A DNA stretch of 64,000 nt, from the NCBI RefSeq assembly GCF_021390675.1, contig NZ_JAJEJV010000004.1, positions 2,914,001-2,978,000 of the forward strand, read 5' to 3'. Below are positions 27,507-36,770 of the stretch, one piece after another. The first letter of the stretch is position 1. Each line of letters begins with the position of its first letter. The position numbers and the translations under genes were made by a program. The notes beneath the pieces are model-generated. The model was not told the origin of the DNA. It ran no database searches and worked only from the letters and a program-made list of their open reading frames with translations. Source of the DNA: Dyella sp. 2HG41-7. Lineage in GTDB: Bacteria; Pseudomonadota; Gammaproteobacteria; Xanthomonadales; Rhodanobacteraceae.

Positions 27507-28292
27507 TTACTGACCGCCACCGGCGGGTTCGCCACCCTGCGGTGCTTGCTGCGCACTGGCCGGCGTCGGACCGGTGCTCACCAAGGTCACGTCGAAGATC
27601 AACGTGGCATTCGGCGGGAACGGACGGTTCGGCTCCGAACCATAAGCCAGGTTCGGCGGGATGAAGAACTTGTAGTGACCGCCAACCTGCATCAACTGCA
27701 GACCTTCGCGGAAACCGGGGATCACGCGAGCGAGCGGAATCGCGGTCGGTCCCGGCGGATTGTTCTTCGACGAGCTGTCGAACACTTCGCCATTCACGAA
27801 CGTGCCCGTGTAGTTCACCTTCACGGTGTCGTTCGGACCTGGACGTGCGCCGGTACCCTGCGAGAGCACCTGGTACTGCAGGCCCGAAGCGGTGGTCTTC
27901 ACGCCGGCAGCGGACTTGTTCTTGGCGAGATAAGCATCGCCTTCGGTCTTGTTCTTGGCCGAAGCGGCGTCGAATTCCGTCTTAGCCTTGGCGCGCAGCT
28001 GCGCTTCGAAAGCCTGAGCGGTGGAATTGAATTCCTGCTCGGACATCGGCGGCTTTTTGCCGGAGAGCGCGTCTTGGACGGCCTTCGCGACAGTCGCCGG
28101 ATCCACGGCTTCACGCATGATCGGGGGAACGGAACCGGCCAGTTCATAGCCGACCACGGTGCTGGCCTTGATCTTGTCAACCGTACCGGTCGCGCCGGTG
28201 CTGCTGGACGTCTGGGCCTGCGCGCCAGCGGTCATGCCCAGCGCAACAGCCAGGGCGGCCGCCGTCAGCGTGGGTCGCAGAAATTGCTTCAT
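27507..28292 (-). CDS. Periplasmic FKBP-type peptidyl-prolyl isomerase (FkpA/Mip-like)
   Basis: This is 261 residues: a signal peptide (LTAAALAVALGMTAGAQAQ), an N-terminal helical dimerisation domain with a long helix (residues about 75-135) and a C-terminal FKBP domain. The FKBP part contains VKVNYTGTFVNGEVFDSS, VIPGFREGLQLMQVGG and IPPNLAYG. It speeds proline isomerisation and acts as a periplasmic chaperone. The tail is Gly/Pro/Gln rich. It stands alone with its own terminator; Kef-type antiporter lies 169 bp upstream. Confidence 0.92.
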   Translation of the reverse strand: MKQFLRPTLTAAALAVALGMTAGAQAQTSSSTGATGTVDKIKASTVVGYELAGSVPPIMREAVDPATVAKAVQDALSGKKPPMSEQEFNSTAQAFEAQLRAKAKTEFDAASAKNKTEGDAYLAKNKSAAGVKTTASGLQYQVLSQGTGARPGPNDTVKVNYTGTFVNGEVFDSSSKNNPPGPTAIPLARVIPGFREGLQLMQVGGHYKFFIPPNLAYGSEPNRPFPPNATLIFDVTLVSTGPTPASAQQAPQGGEPAGGGQ

Positions 28293-28461
28293 TTGGAACT
28301 CCCTAGATTATGGAATAAGCCGGCGTACCGGCCGGACCTCCCCCCAAATGGAGGCTGGCCCCGCATTGTGCGGTGTCCAGTCCGGTCTTGGCAACGACGA
28401 TTCGAACTAGACCGTTCATGCTGGGAAAAGTTCATGCGAATAAGCGTGCGTGAGGCCTCAT

Positions 28462-30228
28462 TCAGCTGGGTTCGTTAGGGGAAGATGAAGGCTTTTCCAG
28501 CGTTTCTCGCAATGCTGCCTGCAATCTCGCATGGACTTTGACTAACCCACGCCAGAGCACGATTGCGAGAATTACGCACACCGCAATGAGCGAAAGCGCT
28601 ACACCACGCGGCGGCAAAATCGTCGATCCAAGTACGCCGACGAGAAGTGCCAGCGCCAATAGCGTCGCCAGCGGAATCAATTTCGCAAGAACCTGCCGAA
28701 TGGCGCGCGTGTAGGAGCCGGCCAGGCGCTCGCTGATTCCCAATTCCGCAAGCAGCATGCCCAAGGCTTCCGCTTTGCGATACACCGCAATCAACAACGG
28801 CAGCGATACAAACAGCGCGCACGCCCAGATCAGCGAATGACGCATGTCGCGGCTTAGTCCCCATTGTTCGAACCAGGCGGCGTTATGCGCGTTGACGTAA
28901 GCGCCAATCACGAACAACGTCACGACGAGCGCGATGTTCACCGCGATATGCCAGAGCAAACGGCGAAACATGCGCGCCACCATCGCGTTCTCGTCGACGG
29001 GACGCAGATTCTCCAACCAGCCGCTGTAGCTGGTGATCAACAAACGCAAAGGACGGGGAATAATGCGCCGCCCCCCATTGGCGATGAGATCGGCGCCGCG
29101 CAGCAAATAAGGCGACACCACCATGCAGATCAGCGCCGTAGCCACCGCCGTCGGATAAATAAAATCGTCGACCGCACGCAACGTAAGGCCGAGCGCCGCG
29201 ATGACGAACGAGAACTCGCCGATCTGCGCCATGCAGAGTCCCGCGCGCAACGACGTACGCAAGTCGTGACCGATAAAGAACATGCCGACGCTGCAGACAA
29301 TGCTTTTGCCAAGCATCACCGTCACCGCGATTAGCACGGCAGGAAGCGCGTAATGCACCAACTGAGATGGATCGATCTTGAGGCCGATCGCCACGAAAAA
29401 CAGCGCCGCAAACATGTCGCGCAACGGCTCCACCAAATGCACGATGCGCGGCGCGCTACGCGCTTCGGCGACCACGGCGCCAGCGAGAAACGCGCCCAAC
29501 GCAACGCTGAAACCCAACCATGCGGCCAACAAGCTGGTGCCGAAGCAGATGCCAAGAACACTGACCAAAAGGGTTTCATCGCGATCAAATCGTGCGACGT
29601 AATCCACCAACCGCGGCAGCAACAACAGGCCAACGATCATCCCGGCCACGACAAACAAACCCAAATGCCCGACCACCGTAAAAGCCGCTTCGGTTTCCAC
29701 CGTTCCGCTGATGGCGATGGCAGTGAGCAATGTCAGCAGCACGATGGCCAGCATATCTTCGGCGACCAACATGCCGATCACCAAACGCGCGAACGGCCAC
29801 TGACTGAAGCCGTTTTCCATCAACGCGCGCGTCGCCACCATGGTGGACGACAACGCCATGATCGCGCCGAGAAACAACGCGCTTCGTCCGCCCCACCCGA
29901 ACAGCAGGCCTAGCTGATAGCCCACCCACAACATGAATCCCACTTCGATCACGGTGACCAGCAACAACGTGCCGCCCACTTGGCGCAACTTGCGCACACT
30001 GAACTCAAGTCCGAGCGTGAACATCAACAAAACCACGCCCAAATTGGAGATATCGGAAATCGCGCGCGGATCGTTGACCAACACGCCTGGCGTATGCGGA
30101 CCGATCACCATGCCGGCCAAAATGTATCCGGGAAGCACAGGCAGGCGCAGCCGTTGAAATAGGATTGTCGTGGCGCCAGCCACGAGCATCACTAGCGCAA
30201 GGTCGCGAATAAAACCGATGTCGTGCAT
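28462..30228 (-). CDS. Kef-type monovalent cation:proton antiporter (CPA2)
   Basis: This 588-residue protein has about 12 membrane segments in residues 1-390 with the CPA2 signatures ILAGMVIGPHTPG, NLGVVLLMFTLGLEFS, and VALGAFLAGAVVAE. Unlike KefB/KefC there is no TrkA-N nucleotide-binding domain. Instead residues about 420-580 hold further hydrophobic segments (LLWHIAVNIALVVTLFVIGA, LATLLALALLVGVLG). It is likely a K+/H+ or Na+/H+ exchanger in the inner membrane. The unusual C-terminal part may regulate it. Start at 30228. Confidence 0.85.
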   Translation of the reverse strand: MHDIGFIRDLALVMLVAGATTILFQRLRLPVLPGYILAGMVIGPHTPGVLVNDPRAISDISNLGVVLLMFTLGLEFSVRKLRQVGGTLLLVTVIEVGFMLWVGYQLGLLFGWGGRSALFLGAIMALSSTMVATRALMENGFSQWPFARLVIGMLVAEDMLAIVLLTLLTAIAISGTVETEAAFTVVGHLGLFVVAGMIVGLLLLPRLVDYVARFDRDETLLVSVLGICFGTSLLAAWLGFSVALGAFLAGAVVAEARSAPRIVHLVEPLRDMFAALFFVAIGLKIDPSQLVHYALPAVLIAVTVMLGKSIVCSVGMFFIGHDLRTSLRAGLCMAQIGEFSFVIAALGLTLRAVDDFIYPTAVATALICMVVSPYLLRGADLIANGGRRIIPRPLRLLITSYSGWLENLRPVDENAMVARMFRRLLWHIAVNIALVVTLFVIGAYVNAHNAAWFEQWGLSRDMRHSLIWACALFVSLPLLIAVYRKAEALGMLLAELGISERLAGSYTRAIRQVLAKLIPLATLLALALLVGVLGSTILPPRGVALSLIAVCVILAIVLWRGLVKVHARLQAALRETLEKPSSSPNEPS

Positions 30229-30331
30229 GCCGCTCTCATCACGATGTTTCGCTCACAGCTTAAACCGAAGCAACGCGCTTGCCGCCCGTCTGAATGGGTT
30301 CATGCAACGTGATTTTTCTTGTAAAAAAAGC

Positions 30332-30360
30332 TTGACGGAAATCCGAACCCACCCTATTCT
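30332..30360 (+). promoter_or_regulatory. tRNA operon promoter
   Basis: TTGACG and TATTCT with a 17-bp spacer, 18 bases before tRNA-Ala. The -10 box is followed at once by TTCTTGCTTC, a motif shared with the other tRNA promoters at 50884 and 51157. Confidence 0.7.
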
Positions 30361-30377
30361 TTCTTGCTTCCAGCGGC

Positions 30378-30453
<76 letters not shown>

Positions 30454-30461
30454 ACACATAC

Positions 30462-30537
30462 GTCCCCATCGTCTAGAGGCCTAGGACATCACCCTTTCAC
30501 GGTGGCGACCGGGGTTCGAATCCCCGTGGGGACGCCA
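30462..30537 (+). tRNA. tRNA-Glu (TTC)
   Basis: 76 bases with encoded CCA. Acceptor GTCCCCA / TGGGGAC; anticodon loop CTTTCAC between TCACC and GGTGG. Eight bases after tRNA-Ala, same transcript. Confidence 0.97.
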
Positions 30538-30610
30538 CTTCAAACCGGAAACGGCACGAAGTGGAAATGGACTTAGTGTGTTGGAAAGTTGGAAAGAAGC
30601 AGTACAACGC

Positions 30611-30687
30611 GGAGCGGTAGTTCAGTCGGTTAGAATGCTGGCCTGTCACGCCGGAGGTCGCGGGTTCGAGTCCCGTCCGCTCCGCCA
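30611..30687 (+). tRNA. tRNA-Asp (GTC), copy 1
   Basis: 77 bases with encoded CCA; anticodon GTC in CCTGTCACG. It is identical base for base to the minus-strand copy at 42955-43031. Confidence 0.97.
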
Positions 30688-30698
30688 CTGTCTTGAAG

Positions 30699-30722
30699 AA
30701 GCTCGCGCAAGCGGGCTTTTTT
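30699..30722 (+). terminator. Terminator of the tRNA-Ala/Glu/Asp operon
   Basis: AAGCTCGC, loop GCAA, GCGGGCTT (one G-T pair) followed by a run of T. It begins 12 bases after tRNA-Asp. Confidence 0.75.
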
Positions 30723-30749
30723 GTTGCCTGCGATTCGGCGCGTTTCGCG

Positions 30750-31214
30750 CTATTTGGTCACGCGTTCCAGCGTGCCGGCCGAATGCCCCTGCTCCACCAG
30801 ATATTCGAGCCAGCGGGTGAGAAAGCTGTTCATCTGCAGCCGATGTTGGAACACGGTGTGTGCCGGCGGAAACGGTCCTAACACTTGCCACAAGTGGCGG
30901 CCGGGATGGCAATGCAAGGCTTCCGCCACATGCGCATCGCTATACATGCGCAACTGCGCGGATGGCGCGCGACGACCGGTCTGCGTATCGACGAACCCGT
31001 ACGTGAGCTCAAGCTCAAGCGTGTAGGGATGACGTTCTTGCAGCACCAGGTGCACGGGAAGTCCGTCGTCGATATCCGACACGTAGTCGCCCACCTCCAG
31101 CTTCTGCGGCTCGAACAAACGCGTTAGCCGATGATAATTTTCGGCATAGAGCCCCATCAGGAACTCAAAACGTCCTGGCAGCAAAGCGGTACGGCGGTCG
31201 AGTACGGCACTCAT
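30750..31214 (-). CDS. DUF1249 protein (YqiB family)
   Basis: This 154-residue protein carries RFEFLMGLYAENYHRLTRLF, HPYTLELELTYGF, LRMYSDAHVAEALHC and NSFLTRWLEYLVEQGH, the conserved stretches of DUF1249/YqiB. The function is unknown; in enterobacteria yqiB sits near nudF and cpdA. The frame extends to 31283, but homology begins at MSAVLDRRTALLPGRFEFL, so I start at 31214. The ppsR stop is 19 bp upstream. It converges on the tRNA operon terminator. Confidence 0.85.
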   Translation of the reverse strand: MSAVLDRRTALLPGRFEFLMGLYAENYHRLTRLFEPQKLEVGDYVSDIDDGLPVHLVLQERHPYTLELELTYGFVDTQTGRRAPSAQLRMYSDAHVAEALHCHPGRHLWQVLGPFPPAHTVFQHRLQMNSFLTRWLEYLVEQGHSAGTLERVTK

Positions 31215-31233
31215 AAGGTGGGAACAGTCTCCA

Positions 31234-32049
31234 TCAAAACATGGTTTTGTCGATGCCAAATTGATCGAGGATTTTGCTCGCAATCTCCTCGATCGACACG
31301 TGCGTTGTGTTGAGGTACTGGATGCCGGCTTGGCGCATCAGCCTTTCCGCCTGCTCCAGCTCCCAGCGGCATTGCTTCAACTCCGCGTATCGGCTGCCTG
31401 GGCGGCGTTCCTGGCGAATCTGCGCCAAGCGCGTGGGTTCGATCGTGAGGCCGAACAGGCGATGTTTGTGATTGCGCAAGCGGGAGGGCAGTTCCAGCTT
31501 GTCCAGGTCGTCGTCGGTCAGAGGGTAATTGGCGGCGCTGATGCCGTAATGCAAGGCCATGTACAGACAGGTCGGCGTTTTGCCGGAGCGGGATACGCCG
31601 ACCAGAATCAGATCCGCCTGCGCGTAATCCACCGAAATACCGTCGTCATGGCTCAACGCATAGTTGGTCGCGTTGATGCGCGCCTCGTACTTGGCGAAAT
31701 CCACCAGACCGTGGGAGCGATTTACCGCGCCCGAATGTCGCGTGCCCAGTTCGTCCTCCAACGGGCCGATAAACGGCGCGAACACATCCAGCATCAGCGC
31801 GCCGCTGGACGCCACGATCTCACACAACGCCGGATCGGCCATGGTGTTAACCACGATCGGCCGCTGACCGCTCTGCGCATACCGGGTCTTGATGCGCAAC
31901 GCGGCATTCTCCGCCTTATGCGGATCGTCGATAAACGGCAGGCGATGCCTTTCGAACTGCACCCCCTCAAATTGCGCAAGGATGCTGTTGCCAATGGTTT
32001 CGGCCGTAATACCAGTGGAATCGGAGATGAAAAAAACCGAGCGTTGCAT
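31234..32049 (-). CDS. ppsR: PEP synthase regulatory protein (kinase/pyrophosphorylase) PpsR
   Basis: This 271-residue protein starts RSVFFISDSTGITAETIGNSIL. It contains the P-loop GVSRSGKTPTCLYMALHYG and the HDDGISVDYAQADLILVGV block. The family both inactivates PEP synthase by ADP-dependent phosphorylation and reactivates it by phosphate-dependent dephosphorylation. The start at 32049 is the first methionine before the conserved region; the longer frame (to 32127) lacks homology. It is divergent from ppsA, its expected target, across 232 bp. Confidence 0.95.
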   Translation of the reverse strand: MQRSVFFISDSTGITAETIGNSILAQFEGVQFERHRLPFIDDPHKAENAALRIKTRYAQSGQRPIVVNTMADPALCEIVASSGALMLDVFAPFIGPLEDELGTRHSGAVNRSHGLVDFAKYEARINATNYALSHDDGISVDYAQADLILVGVSRSGKTPTCLYMALHYGISAANYPLTDDDLDKLELPSRLRNHKHRLFGLTIEPTRLAQIRQERRPGSRYAELKQCRWELEQAERLMRQAGIQYLNTTHVSIEEIASKILDQFGIDKTMF

Positions 32050-32281
32050 GCGTTTTCCATGGGATATGGTGATCCTTGCCTTGCACCATAACCCAAGCAA
32101 GAACCCCTGTCTTTGATTGACTTTCACCTGACTGGTATGCAGCTGGCGTGCCGAAGAACGGCAATGGTCTTCTTGTGCCGCGCACCATCGACAGCGGACA
32201 ATACCAATCTTATGCGACCGCTATGACTGCGCGCCCGCTCCCCGCTTTTCTATTCTTTTATAAGCTCTTGAGGAGACGCCC

Positions 32282-34654
32282 TTGAACGACCTGGTGCTTT
32301 GGCTCGACCAACTGCGCATGACCGACCTTGCCAAGGTCGGCGGCAAAAATGCGTCGCTCGGCGAGATGATCGGCAACCTGGCCCAGCTCGGGGTGTCCGT
32401 ACCCGGCGGATTTGCGACCACCGCCGACGCCTTCCAGGAGTACCTGGAAAAAAGCGGCTTGGCCAAGCGGATCGCCGATCGCCTATCCACGCTGGACGTC
32501 GACGACGTCGATGCACTGGTCGCCGGCGGCAAGGAAATTCGCGGCTGGATTGTCGACACCGCCCTGCCCGCCGAACTCGAAAACGCGATTCGCGACGCAT
32601 ACGCCAAATTGTGCAAAGACGCGGGCGCCGACAATATCGCAGTGGCTGTGCGCTCGTCCGCCACCGCGGAAGATTTGCCGGACGCATCCTTCGCCGGCCA
32701 GCAGGAAACCTTCCTCAACGTCGTCGGTATCGACGATGTGTTGCATAAGGTGAAAGAAGTTTTTGCGTCGCTTTATAACGACCGCGCGATTGCGTATCGC
32801 GTGCACCACGGCTTCAAGCACGAAGACGTATTCCTTTCGGCCGGCGTGCAGTTGATGGTGCGCTCGGATATCGGCGCATCCGGCGTGCTGTTTACGCTCG
32901 ACACCGAATCGGGTTTCCGCGACGTGGTGTTCGTCACCGGCAGCTACGGCCTGGGCGAAATGGTGGTGCAAGGCGCGGTGAATCCCGATGAGTTCTACGT
33001 CTTCAAACCCACACTGAAAGACGGCAAGCCCGCCGTACTGCGCCGCAGCCTTGGCGCCAAGCAACAGCGCATGGTGTATTCCACCAAACCCGGCGAGCGC
33101 GTTCGCGTCGAAGAAACGCCGGCCTCCGACCGCAACCGCTTCTGCATCACCGACGAAGACGTGCAGGAATTGGCGAAGCAGTCTCTGGTGATCGAGCAAC
33201 ACTACAAGCGCCCCATGGATATCGAATGGGCGAAGGACGGCAACACCGGCAAGCTGTACATCGTGCAAGCGCGTCCCGAAACCGTGAAATCCCGCGCGCA
33301 CGCCACGCAGCTGGAACGCTTTCATCTGGCCGAAAAAGGCAAAGTACTGGCGGAAGGTCGCGCCATCGGCCAGAAGATCGGCTCCGGCAAAGCGCGCGTG
33401 ATTCGTTCCCTTGCCGATATGAATAAAGTGCAGCCCGGCGACGTGCTGATTGCCGACATGACCGATCCCGATTGGGAGCCGGTGATGAAGCGCGCGTCGG
33501 CGATTGTGACCAATCGCGGCGGACGCACGTGTCACGCCGCGATCATTGCGCGCGAGCTGGGCGTGCCCGCCGTGGTTGGCACCGGCAACGCGCTCGATAC
33601 CATTCCGGACGATCATGAAGTGACGGTTTCTTGCGCCGAAGGCGATACCGGCACGATCTACGAAGGCCTGTTGAAATTCGACCGCGTCACCGCCGATCTC
33701 GGCGCGATGCCCGAAGCGCCGCTCAAGATCATGATGAACGTCGCCAACCCCGAGCGCGCGTTCGACTTCGGCATGCTGCCGAACGCCGGCATCGGTCTTG
33801 CGCGTTTGGAAATGATCATCGCCAGCCACATCGGCGTACATCCGAAAGCGCTGCTCGAATACAACAAGCAGGACGCCGAAACCAAGGCAAAAATCGACGC
33901 GCGCATTGCCGGATACAAAGACCCGGTGAGCTTCTATGTCGATCGCCTCGCCGAAGGTATCGCCACGATTGCTGCGTCGGTGTACCCCAAGCCGGTGATC
34001 GTGCGTCTGTCGGATTTCAAATCCAACGAATACGCCAACCTGCTCGGCGGCCAACGCTACGAGCCGCACGAAGAGAATCCGATGATCGGCTATCGCGGCG
34101 CCAGCCGTTATGTCGACGCCGGATTCGCCGAATCGTTCAGCCTGGAATGCAAGGCCGTAAAGCGCGTGCGCGAAGTGATGGGACTCACCAACGTTTGGGT
34201 GATGATTCCGTTCGTGCGCACGCTTGGCGAAGGTCGCAAAGTGGTCGAGGTGCTCGACAAAAACGGGCTCAAGCAAGGCGAGCACGATCTGAAGATCATC
34301 ATGATGTGCGAACTGCCGTCCAACGCGCTGCTCGCCGATGAGTTCCTCGATATCTTCGACGGCTTCTCGATCGGCTCGAACGATCTCACCCAACTCACGC
34401 TTGGTTTGGATCGCGATTCAAGTGTCGTCGCTCACCTCTTCGACGAGCGCGATGCGGCGGTGAAAAAACTGCTCTCGATGGCGATCAAGACGGCGCGCGC
34501 GCGCGGCAAATACGTCGGCATTTGCGGCCAGGGTCCTTCCGATCATCCGGATCTGGCCGAATGGTTGATGGATCAGGGCATCGAATCGGTGTCGCTGAAT
34601 CCCGATACCGTGGTCGACACCTGGCTGCGACTGGCGAAGAAAAAGGCCGGCTAA
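32282..34654 (+). CDS. ppsA: Phosphoenolpyruvate synthase
   Basis: This 790-residue protein has an N-terminal ATP-grasp domain ([34 protein letters not shown]). The phosphohistidine domain has catalytic H418 in [15 protein letters not shown]. The C-terminal PEP-binding TIM barrel has [11 protein letters not shown] and [11 protein letters not shown]. It makes PEP from pyruvate and ATP for gluconeogenesis. The start codon reads TTG, but AGGAGA lies 6 bases before it and the protein is full length, so I accept it. A good terminator follows at 34669. Regulation by PpsR is expected. Confidence 0.96.
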   Translation: MNDLVLWLDQLRMTDLAKVGGKNASLGEMIGNLAQLGVSVPGGFATTADAFQEYLEKSGLAKRIADRLSTLDVDDVDALVAGGKEIRGWIVDTALPAELENAIRDAYAKLCKDAGADNIAVAVRSSATAEDLPDASFAGQQETFLNVVGIDDVLHKVKEVFASLYNDRAIAYRVHHGFKHEDVFLSAGVQLMVRSDIGASGVLFTLDTESGFRDVVFVTGSYGLGEMVVQGAVNPDEFYVFKPTLKDGKPAVLRRSLGAKQQRMVYSTKPGERVRVEETPASDRNRFCITDEDVQELAKQSLVIEQHYKRPMDIEWAKDGNTGKLYIVQARPETVKSRAHATQLERFHLAEKGKVLAEGRAIGQKIGSGKARVIRSLADMNKVQPGDVLIADMTDPDWEPVMKRASAIVTNRGGRTCHAAIIARELGVPAVVGTGNALDTIPDDHEVTVSCAEGDTGTIYEGLLKFDRVTADLGAMPEAPLKIMMNVANPERAFDFGMLPNAGIGLARLEMIIASHIGVHPKALLEYNKQDAETKAKIDARIAGYKDPVSFYVDRLAEGIATIAASVYPKPVIVRLSDFKSNEYANLLGGQRYEPHEENPMIGYRGASRYVDAGFAESFSLECKAVKRVREVMGLTNVWVMIPFVRTLGEGRKVVEVLDKNGLKQGEHDLKIIMMCELPSNALLADEFLDIFDGFSIGSNDLTQLTLGLDRDSSVVAHLFDERDAAVKKLLSMAIKTARARGKYVGICGQGPSDHPDLAEWLMDQGIESVSLNPDTVVDTWLRLAKKKAG

Positions 34655-34668
34655 GCGGCGCAAGATCG

Positions 34669-34703
34669 AACGGGGCGATGGCGACATCGCCCCGTTTCTT
34701 TTT
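34669..34703 (+). terminator. Terminator after ppsA
   Basis: A 12-bp stem AACGGGGCGATG / CATCGCCCCGTT with loop GCGA, followed by TCTTTTT. Confidence 0.8.
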
Positions 34704-34780
34704 GGGCGCCGAGAAACTACGCCACGTTTGCGATGTCCTTTTTATCAAGGAACGCCGTCCTCGCCGCCAAGGGGTTTGTC

Positions 34781-35491
34781 ATGCGCAAGCTGTGGTCTTT
34801 CCTCGCCAGCAACAAAGGATTTATCGCCTTCATGCTGGGCATGCTGATGTTTCGCAGCGCCTTCGCGGATTGGAGCGTGGTGCCCACGGGCTCGATGCAA
34901 CCGACCATACAAATCGGGGATCGCATCTTCGTCGACAAAGCCGCCTACGACATCCGCGTGCCATTCACGCACCTGTCGTTGATCCATCTCGCCGACCCCA
35001 AGCGCGGCGACATCGTCGTGCTCGATTCGCACGCCGCGAAGGAACGACTGGTGAAACGCGTTATCGGCGTCCCCGGCGACCAGATCGCACTGCGCGGCAA
35101 CGTGCTCTATGTGAACGGCACGGCCGCCCGCTACGCCCCTGCCGCCGTGGCAGGCATTCACGACGATCTGCGAGACCCCGCGCGTTACGAAGTCGAGCGA
35201 TGGGGCGCCATGCAGCACCTGATCCGTCTTTCGCTCTACTTTCCCAGTGAGATGCGCGATTTTGGCCCCGTCACCGTCCCCGCCGGCCAATACCTCTTGA
35301 TGGGAGACAACCGCGACAACAGCGAGGACTCGCGCTACTTCGGCTTTTTCCCGCGCAACGAAATCGTCGGCCGCTCCCGCTACGTAGCCTTGTCGTTCGA
35401 TCCCGATCACCACTTCCTGCCCCGAACGCATCGCCTCACAGCTGCGCTAGACCAAGCTCCTGCCCCGCCAAGCAAATCCGGCGCGGAATAA
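34781..35491 (+). CDS. lepB: Second signal peptidase I
   Basis: This 236-residue S26A signal peptidase has one N-terminal membrane segment (residues about 12-28), shorter than the LepB at 13941. The catalytic serine S38 is in PTGSMQPT and lysine K92 in LVKRVIGVPGD. The GDNRDNSEDSRYFGF box is intact, so it should be active. AAGGGG stands 7-10 bases before the ATG at 34781, favouring it over the ATG 48 bases upstream. It lies after ppsA's terminator and before tRNA-Ser. The role of a second enzyme is unknown; it may process a subset of exported proteins. Confidence 0.9.
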   Translation: MRKLWSFLASNKGFIAFMLGMLMFRSAFADWSVVPTGSMQPTIQIGDRIFVDKAAYDIRVPFTHLSLIHLADPKRGDIVVLDSHAAKERLVKRVIGVPGDQIALRGNVLYVNGTAARYAPAAVAGIHDDLRDPARYEVERWGAMQHLIRLSLYFPSEMRDFGPVTVPAGQYLLMGDNRDNSEDSRYFGFFPRNEIVGRSRYVALSFDPDHHFLPRTHRLTAALDQAPAPPSKSGAE

Positions 35492-35504
35492 CCCCTCCAG
35501 CCAG

Positions 35505-35533
35505 TTGTCACAACCCAGCCCACCACGTATCAT
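35505..35533 (+). promoter_or_regulatory. Promoter for tRNA-Ser
   Basis: TTGTCA and TATCAT with a 17-bp spacer, ending 33 bases before the tRNA. Confidence 0.55.
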
Positions 35534-35566
35534 GTTCGGCTCGCGCTGACCAACGCGCACCTTTTC

Positions 35567-35706
<140 letters not shown>

Positions 35707-35730
35707 CCCGATGAGAACCCATACGGTTCG

Positions 35731-35907
35731 ACACAAATTTGCCTGGAGCAAATTTGGACAACCGAAGGTTGGCCCCGTAGCGCATAGCGCGAAGGGGCGA
35801 GGCCCATGGATGGACCGAGCACAATTTGTCAGGAACAAATTTGGACAGCCGAAGGCTGGCCCCGGAGCGCATAGCGCGGAGGGGTGAGGCCCAGGGAAGG
35901 GCCGAAC
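35731..35907. repeat. Two tandem copies of a structured ~88-bp repeat
   Basis: Copy A is 35731-35820 and copy B 35821-35907. Shared core: AAATTTGGACA, CCGAAGG, TGGCCCCG, AGCGCATAGCGCG, AGGGG, GAGGCCCA. Each copy can form CAACC-GAA-GGTTG (A) or CAGCC-GAA-GGCTG (B), a compensated base-pair change, then CCCC...GCGC-ATA-GCGC...GGGG, then GGCC...GGCC. No protein reading is credible. The rest of the gap to the PP2C gene (35908-36056) shows nothing further. Confidence 0.75.
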
Positions 35908-36056
35908 AATCCCACCCAACGCACGAGAAGTATGGCCTCGCGATAAAAAGTACGAAGTAGCTCAACCATGGCGCATACACAATTCATGATGCCCCAAATC
36001 TTTTGCGCCACACCCCCACATCCGTCATGCTGCGCCCATCCACCCGGCGGACACCC

Positions 36057-36758
36057 ATGATCGAATTTGGACACGGAACCCATGTCGGATTGCGCCGCAC
36101 GCGCAACGAAGACACCTACTACGCCGACGCATCGCTCGGCTTGTTTTTAGTTGCCGACGGCATGGGCGGACACCAGCATGGCGAAGTAGCTTCGGCGTTG
36201 GCGCGCGACACCATCGTTGGAGCCATCCGCAACGGAAAGTCGCTCGCGGAAGCCGTGCACGTCGCGGCTGCGCGCTTGTTGGAACATGCGCAACGCTATG
36301 ACGATGCGCTGCCGATGGGCACTACCGTCGCGGCGATCCGTTTTTCCGAACAAGGCTACGAGGTAGCGTGGGTGGGCGACAGCCGCATCTATCAATGGAA
36401 AAACGGTTTGCACCAGATCAGCCACGATCATTCGTTGGTGCAGCAACTCGTTGAAGCCGGCGCGATCGACGAAGCGCAAGCCAAACGCCATCCACAGCGC
36501 AATATTCTCACCCAGGCGCTAGGCATCACCGCGCTCGACCAATTGCATATCAGCATGGCAAAAGGCCAGCTTGAAGTCGGCATAAGTTTCTTGTTGTGCA
36601 GCGATGGACTCACCGAAGAAGTGGACGATGCCGGCATTGCGCGGATCATCGGTCGCACCGATTTGGCCGCGCAGGAGTGCCTGGATCATTTACTGCTGGC
36701 CGCGCTTGAGGGCGGCGGCAGCGACAATATCACCGCGATCTTGGCGCGCATCCACTAG
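36057..36758 (+). CDS. PP2C-type serine/threonine phosphatase
   Basis: This 233-residue protein has the metal-binding motifs RRTRNEDTYYAD, LFLVADGMGGHQHGE, VAWVGDSRIY, LLCSDGLTE and GGGSDNITA. It should dephosphorylate phospho-Ser/Thr proteins in the cytoplasm. No Ser/Thr kinase or FHA protein is adjacent in the window, which is less common since such pairs often cluster. The frame opens at 36003; the MIEFGHGTHVG methionine at 36057 is where homology starts. Shine-Dalgarno is weak. It converges on dnaQ, 12 bp apart. Confidence 0.9.
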   Translation: MIEFGHGTHVGLRRTRNEDTYYADASLGLFLVADGMGGHQHGEVASALARDTIVGAIRNGKSLAEAVHVAAARLLEHAQRYDDALPMGTTVAAIRFSEQGYEVAWVGDSRIYQWKNGLHQISHDHSLVQQLVEAGAIDEAQAKRHPQRNILTQALGITALDQLHISMAKGQLEVGISFLLCSDGLTEEVDDAGIARIIGRTDLAAQECLDHLLLAALEGGGSDNITAILARIH

Positions 36759-36770
36759 CGAATTCGCGAC

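Noticed and set aside
28330-28360. GGCC..CCTCC / GGAGG..GGCC hairpin before the FKBP gene
   Set aside because: No T-run and weak outer pairing; not enough for a terminator or a leader element call.
32483-34393. 636-codon open frame antisense to ppsA
   Set aside because: It is a shadow of a high-GC gene: His/Val/Ala-rich, no domain, and fully covered by the well-supported PpsA.
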